Below the pieces are notes generated by a model. That model was given only the letters and a program-made list of their open reading frames with translations, did no database searches and was not told where the DNA came from. Below, piece after piece: positions 60,354 through 64,000 of a stretch of DNA of 64,000 bases (its first letter is position 1; each line of letters opens with the position of its first letter). Source of the DNA: Pelagibacter sp052048135 (lineage in GTDB: Bacteria > Pseudomonadota > Alphaproteobacteria > Pelagibacterales > Pelagibacteraceae); contig NZ_JBNAIM010000002.1 in the NCBI RefSeq assembly GCF_052048135.1, forward strand, positions 372,001-436,000, given 5' to 3'. The translations under genes and the position numbers were made by a program.

Positions 60354-63122
60354 CTAACTTACTTCTGCTTGGTGTTCTTTAGGTTTAACTTCAGTTTTAA
60401 ATTGATTTGAAATTTTTTGTACCTGAACTGAAGAAACTTTGTATTCAGCGCACATTGTTTCTTCATCTTTACCATGGCCAGTTACCATATTAACCATATG
60501 TTCTGGAAAATGGAATGTAGTGAAAACAATACCTTCTTTAACTTTATCTGTAACCTCTACTTTAAGAGCAACTTCACCTCTTCCAGAATACAATCTTCCT
60601 ATATCTCCTGTGTTTAAATCTCTATCTGCAGCATCTTTAGGATGTATTAACAACACATCTTCATCAACAATATTTATATTATTTGTTCTTCTAGTCATTG
60701 TAGCTGCGTTATAATGTTGTAAAACACGGCTAGTAGTTAAAATTAATGGATAGTCTTTTTGGTTATTTGTAATTTCAGTAGATTCTTTCCAGTCGAAGCT
60801 TTTTAGTCGTCCTTTTCCTAATTTAAATTCCTCAGTATGTAAAATTTGAGTGTCAGTCCCATCTTCTTTTACAGGCCACTGTAATCCGAATTTTCCTAAT
60901 CTTTCTCTTGTAATGCCCTTAAAAAATGGAACTATATCTGCAATTTCAGCTAATACTTGATCAGCATCATAGTCTGGTTGATTAAATCCAAGTTTTTGCA
61001 TCATTTCCGTTACGATAACACCATCAGGTTTTGTGCCAGGCAGTGGTGTAACAGCTCTATTAACTCTTTGTACTCTTCTTTCAGTATTAGTAAATGTTCC
61101 ATCTTTTTCCAAGAATGTAGTTCCAGGTAAAACAACAGTTGCTAGTTTTGCAGTTTCACTCATAAATATTTCTTGCACCACTAATAACTCTAGTGAGTTC
61201 ATCGCTTCAACAACGTGAGCACTATTAGGATCTGTTTGAACAATATCCTCACCAATGATCCAGATACCTTTAATATCTTTTTTAATTGCTGCATCAAACA
61301 TTTGTGGAATTTTTAATCCTGCTTTTGTTGGGTGAGTTACACCATATTTTTCAGAATAAAATTTTTGATTTTTTTCATCTGAAACTTCAAAATATCCTGC
61401 ACCTTGATGTGGTTGACATCCCATATCTGCAGCACCTTGAACATTATTTTGTCCTCTCAATGGATTTACACCAACTCCTTTTCTTCCAATGTTCCCAGTA
61501 ATCATTGCAAGATCAGCAATTAGCATTACAGTTTTTGAACCTTGTTCATGTTCTGTTACTCCCAAACCATGAAACTCCATTGAATTTTTTGCAGTTGCAT
61601 AAGCTATTGCTGCTTCTTTAACTAATTGTTTGTCAACACCAGCAACTTTTGCTAAATGGTCTACATCTTGTCTTTCAATTTCTTTCAGGAAATTATCAAA
61701 TCCTTCAGTTCTATCTCTAATAAAATCAGAATTATATAATTTTGATTTAATAATAAAATGTAACATCATATTAAGCACAGCAACATTTGTTCCTGGTCTT
61801 AATTTGATGTGGTAATCAGCAAGTTTTGCAAGTTCGGTTGTGATTGGGTCTAAAACTATAAGTTTTTTACCTTTCATAACTTGTTGTTTTATTTTCGCTC
61901 CCGTTACAGGGTGTGCATTAGTAGGATTTGCTCCAATGACTAAAAATAAATCAGCATGATAAATATCTTCAGTGGAATTAGTTGCAGCACCAGTTCCGAA
62001 TGTTTGCTGCATTCCCCAGGCAGTAGGTGAGTGACAAATTCTTGCACAACAGTCAACACTGTTTGTCCCAACAGCTGCTCTTATCATTTTTTGGAAAACA
62101 TAATTTTCTTCGTTTGTACATCTTGCAGATGATATTCCAGCAAAAGCATCTGGCCCATGATCTTTAATGATTCTTTGCATTTCTTTTTTTATAAAATCAT
62201 AAGCTTCATCCCAGGATGCTTCTTCAAATTTACCATTTCTTTTGATTAATGGAGTTTTTAATCTGTCAGGATGATCATAAAATCCAAATGCATATCTACC
62301 TTTAATACAAGTATGACCTGCGTTAACCTCAGTTTGTTTTGGTGTATCAATAGCTACAACTTTGTCATCTTTAATTGATGCTTCTAAATTACAACCAACT
62401 CCACAATAAGAACAAGTTGTTCTAACTTTTTTATCTACAGCTGCAGATTTAGACTGAAAGACATCTGATATCGCATCAGTTGGGCACGTATGTGCACAAG
62501 CACCGCATGAGACACAAGATGAATCACCGAACATCATGTCATTATCAGTTGTAATTCTAGACTCAAATCCTCTTCCTGACATTGTAAGTACAAATGAACC
62601 TTGTATTTCATCGCAAGCTCTTACACATCTTCCACAATTTATACAGTTATCTAAATTCATTCTCATATAATCATGAGAAGTATCTCTTGGAATCCCTTTA
62701 TGTTGTTTAGGACTGTTATATCTGTGATCAGAAATACCTAAATCGTTAGCAACAGTTTGAAGTTCACAATTATTATTAACTTCACAAGTATCACATTCCA
62801 TTGGATGATCAGTAAGAACCAATTCAACAATGTTTTTTCTTAAATTTTGAAGGTTTTCATTTGAAGTAAAAATATGCTGATTTTCAGCAACCGGAGTATG
62901 GCAAGATGCTACAACTTTTGTAGGACCATCTTTTTCTAATGCCACTTCAACTGAACAAACTCGACATGCTCCATAAGGTGCTAAATTTGGATCATCACAA
63001 AGTGTTGGAACTTTTTTTTCTCCAACATAACTTTTTACAAATTTTAGAATAGAGGTATGATTTGCACCAATTTCATATGGCTTACCATCTATATAAGCAA
63101 TTTTTCTTTTTTCAGAACTCAT
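60354..63122 (-). CDS. fdsA: NAD-dependent formate dehydrogenase, molybdopterin alpha subunit
   Basis: 922 residues. N-terminal [2Fe-2S] domain (CDDPNLAPYGACRVCSVEV), an HPMECDTCEVNNNCEL His-Cys3 region, and two [4Fe-4S] motifs (CINCGRCVRACDE, CVSCGACAHTCP). Then the molybdopterin part with CSYCGVGCNLEA [4Fe-4S], and the active-site Cys363 in RICHSPTAWGMQQ, which replaces selenocysteine. Oxidises formate to CO2, passing electrons to FdsB for NAD+. One-base overlap with fdsB stop. fdsG lies outside the window. Confidence 0.96.
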   Translation of the reverse strand: MSSEKRKIAYIDGKPYEIGANHTSILKFVKSYVGEKKVPTLCDDPNLAPYGACRVCSVEVALEKDGPTKVVASCHTPVAENQHIFTSNENLQNLRKNIVELVLTDHPMECDTCEVNNNCELQTVANDLGISDHRYNSPKQHKGIPRDTSHDYMRMNLDNCINCGRCVRACDEIQGSFVLTMSGRGFESRITTDNDMMFGDSSCVSCGACAHTCPTDAISDVFQSKSAAVDKKVRTTCSYCGVGCNLEASIKDDKVVAIDTPKQTEVNAGHTCIKGRYAFGFYDHPDRLKTPLIKRNGKFEEASWDEAYDFIKKEMQRIIKDHGPDAFAGISSARCTNEENYVFQKMIRAAVGTNSVDCCARICHSPTAWGMQQTFGTGAATNSTEDIYHADLFLVIGANPTNAHPVTGAKIKQQVMKGKKLIVLDPITTELAKLADYHIKLRPGTNVAVLNMMLHFIIKSKLYNSDFIRDRTEGFDNFLKEIERQDVDHLAKVAGVDKQLVKEAAIAYATAKNSMEFHGLGVTEHEQGSKTVMLIADLAMITGNIGRKGVGVNPLRGQNNVQGAADMGCQPHQGAGYFEVSDEKNQKFYSEKYGVTHPTKAGLKIPQMFDAAIKKDIKGIWIIGEDIVQTDPNSAHVVEAMNSLELLVVQEIFMSETAKLATVVLPGTTFLEKDGTFTNTERRVQRVNRAVTPLPGTKPDGVIVTEMMQKLGFNQPDYDADQVLAEIADIVPFFKGITRERLGKFGLQWPVKEDGTDTQILHTEEFKLGKGRLKSFDWKESTEITNNQKDYPLILTTSRVLQHYNAATMTRRTNNINIVDEDVLLIHPKDAADRDLNTGDIGRLYSGRGEVALKVEVTDKVKEGIVFTTFHFPEHMVNMVTGHGKDEETMCAEYKVSSVQVQKISNQFKTEVKPKEHQAEVS

Positions 63123-64000
63123 TAATTATCTTTTACCATATCACTTTTCATTTCATCACCAAAATATTTTAAGATGTTCATAATGGGAGTAGGAATTGCA
63201 CCACAAAGGGCACATAAACAGCCTTTTTGCATAGTTACCAACAATTCATTTAATAATTTTAATGGAATTTTAGCAGTCTTTTTCTTAGCCTGATCAAACA
63301 TTTCTTTTCCTCTGTAAGATCCAAGTCTTCCGGGAAAACATTTGCCACACGATTCTTCCGCTGAAAATTCAAATAGATGATGAATATATTCAGTCATTGG
63401 AAAATCTTTAGGAATACTCACGACACTTGCATGACCTAACATAAATCCTTTGGCAGTAAATTCTTGAAAATCTAAGTTTAAGTTATCTATTTCAGCTAAG
63501 GGAACGACACCACCTAATGGCCCGCCGATTTGAAATGCTTTTATTTCCTCTTTGTATCCCCCACCAATTTCGTTAAATATTTTTTTCATTGGAGTACCCA
63601 TATCAATTTCATAAACACCAGGATTATTAAAGAAACTATCTAAACAAACTAATTTCGTACCTGCTGATTTTTTATTTCCAATTGAAGAAAATTTATCTGA
63701 TCCATTAATTAATATTCCAGATGCAGCAGCTAAGGTTTCGACATTATTAACTACTGTTGGTTTTTTATAAAGTCCCTCTGTTACAGGAAAGGGTGGTCTT
63801 ACATCAACTTCTGCTCTTCTACCTTCTATTGATGCAATAAGAGCTGTTTCTTCTCCACAGATATAAGCACCTTGTCCGATACAAATTCCTAAATCAAATG
63901 AAAAATTTGTTCCTAAAATATTTTCACCCAAAAGACCTAACTTTTTAAGTTCATTAATACTTCCATTTATCGCCTCTATAGATTTAGGATACTCACCTCT
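63122..64000 (-). CDS. fdsB: NAD-linked formate dehydrogenase beta subunit FdsB (NuoF-like), truncated by window edge
   Basis: FMN/NADH subunit, open through the right edge (RGEYPKSIEAINGSINEL upstream of TTG 63931). FMN/NADH motifs are present: GAYICGEETALIASIEGRRAEVDVRPPFP and KPTVVNNVETLAAA. The C-terminal cluster region is odd: SCGKCFPGRLG shows CxxCxxG instead of CxxCxxC, and the distal site reads GCLCALC, with two more Cys than the usual single Cys. The start of the gene, and any FdsG, lie beyond base 64000. Fused or N-terminal thioredoxin-like parts cannot be seen. Confidence 0.94.
   Translation of the reverse strand, partial: RGEYPKSIEAINGSINELKKLGLLGENILGTNFSFDLGICIGQGAYICGEETALIASIEGRRAEVDVRPPFPVTEGLYKKPTVVNNVETLAAASGILINGSDKFSSIGNKKSAGTKLVCLDSFFNNPGVYEIDMGTPMKKIFNEIGGGYKEEIKAFQIGGPLGGVVPLAEIDNLNLDFQEFTAKGFMLGHASVVSIPKDFPMTEYIHHLFEFSAEESCGKCFPGRLGSYRGKEMFDQAKKKTAKIPLKLLNELLVTMQKGCLCALCGAIPTPIMNILKYFGDEMKSDMVKDN

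Overview
The window looks like chromosomal DNA of a free-living marine alphaproteobacterium of the SAR11 group (Candidatus Pelagibacter or a close relative). Visible support: very A+T-rich sequence with A/T-ending codons and poly-A/poly-T runs inside genes; genes that abut or overlap almost everywhere, with no gene-free stretch above about 215 bases; a proteorhodopsin gene followed by ferredoxin and ferredoxin-NADP reductase; a tandem glycine riboswitch ahead of the glycine cleavage operon; and alphaproteobacterial forms of DksA (zinc-poor) and dihydroorotase. The species assignment is inference from gene content. I see no insertion sequence, prophage, CRISPR array, rRNA operon or clear pseudogene. 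Two genes are cut by the window edges (bamD at the left, fdsB at the right).

Layout. 1-7.9 kb: bamD end, ligA, an M24 aminopeptidase P, uvrD and an AsmA-like envelope protein. 7.9-16.1 kb: fumC, a MazG/PRA-PH-like pyrophosphohydrolase, nadC and nadA, tRNA-Leu(GAG), a YgfZ protein, a dihydroorotase, a small multidrug transporter and propionyl-CoA synthetase. 16.1-19.7 kb: green-type proteorhodopsin with its own terminator, then ferredoxin, FNR and a Nu-class-like GST, converging on dksA. 19.7-28.8 kb: the most accessory-looking part, with a GT39-like membrane glycosyltransferase, adenine deaminase, a GT2, a secreted polysaccharide-lyase-like protein, umuDC, a SOUL protein, a GFA-family protein, glycerate 3-kinase and a TolC-like channel. 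28.8-41.6 kb: recA, alaS, icd, psd-pssA, a glycosyltransferase, rlmE, guaB without its CBS module, a TPR protein, guaA, panB and a TerC-family protein. 41.6-48.3 kb: a TRAP transporter, a TPR protein, the three 5-oxoprolinase subunits and a DMT exporter. 48.3-52.8 kb: riboswitch and gcvT-gcvH-gcvP. 52.8-57.8 kb: a lipid-modification cluster (FAD oxidoreductase, DUF1365, CFA-type methylase, DUF3833 lipoprotein, SDR, TspO). 57.8-64 kb: a DadA-like oxidase, SelO and NAD-linked formate dehydrogenase.

How the parts fit. Several segments serve oxidation of small carbon and nitrogen compounds: glycine cleavage under glycine control, an amino-acid or N-methyl-glycine oxidase, formate oxidation to CO2 with NADH, propionate activation, and 5-oxoproline hydrolysis beside a TRAP importer. 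Proteorhodopsin adds light-driven proton pumping. Ferredoxin and FNR behind it suggest redox balancing connected to the light-grown state. umuDC and recA both carry related GAA(C/T)-type repeats in their promoter regions, which may be an SOS operator.

No wholly new system is obvious. The best leads are the altered cysteine pattern of the FdsB iron-sulfur site, the CBS-less IMP dehydrogenase, the zinc-poor long-tailed DksA, the candidate SOS boxes, the perfect hairpin splitting the TRAP operon, and the lipid cluster.
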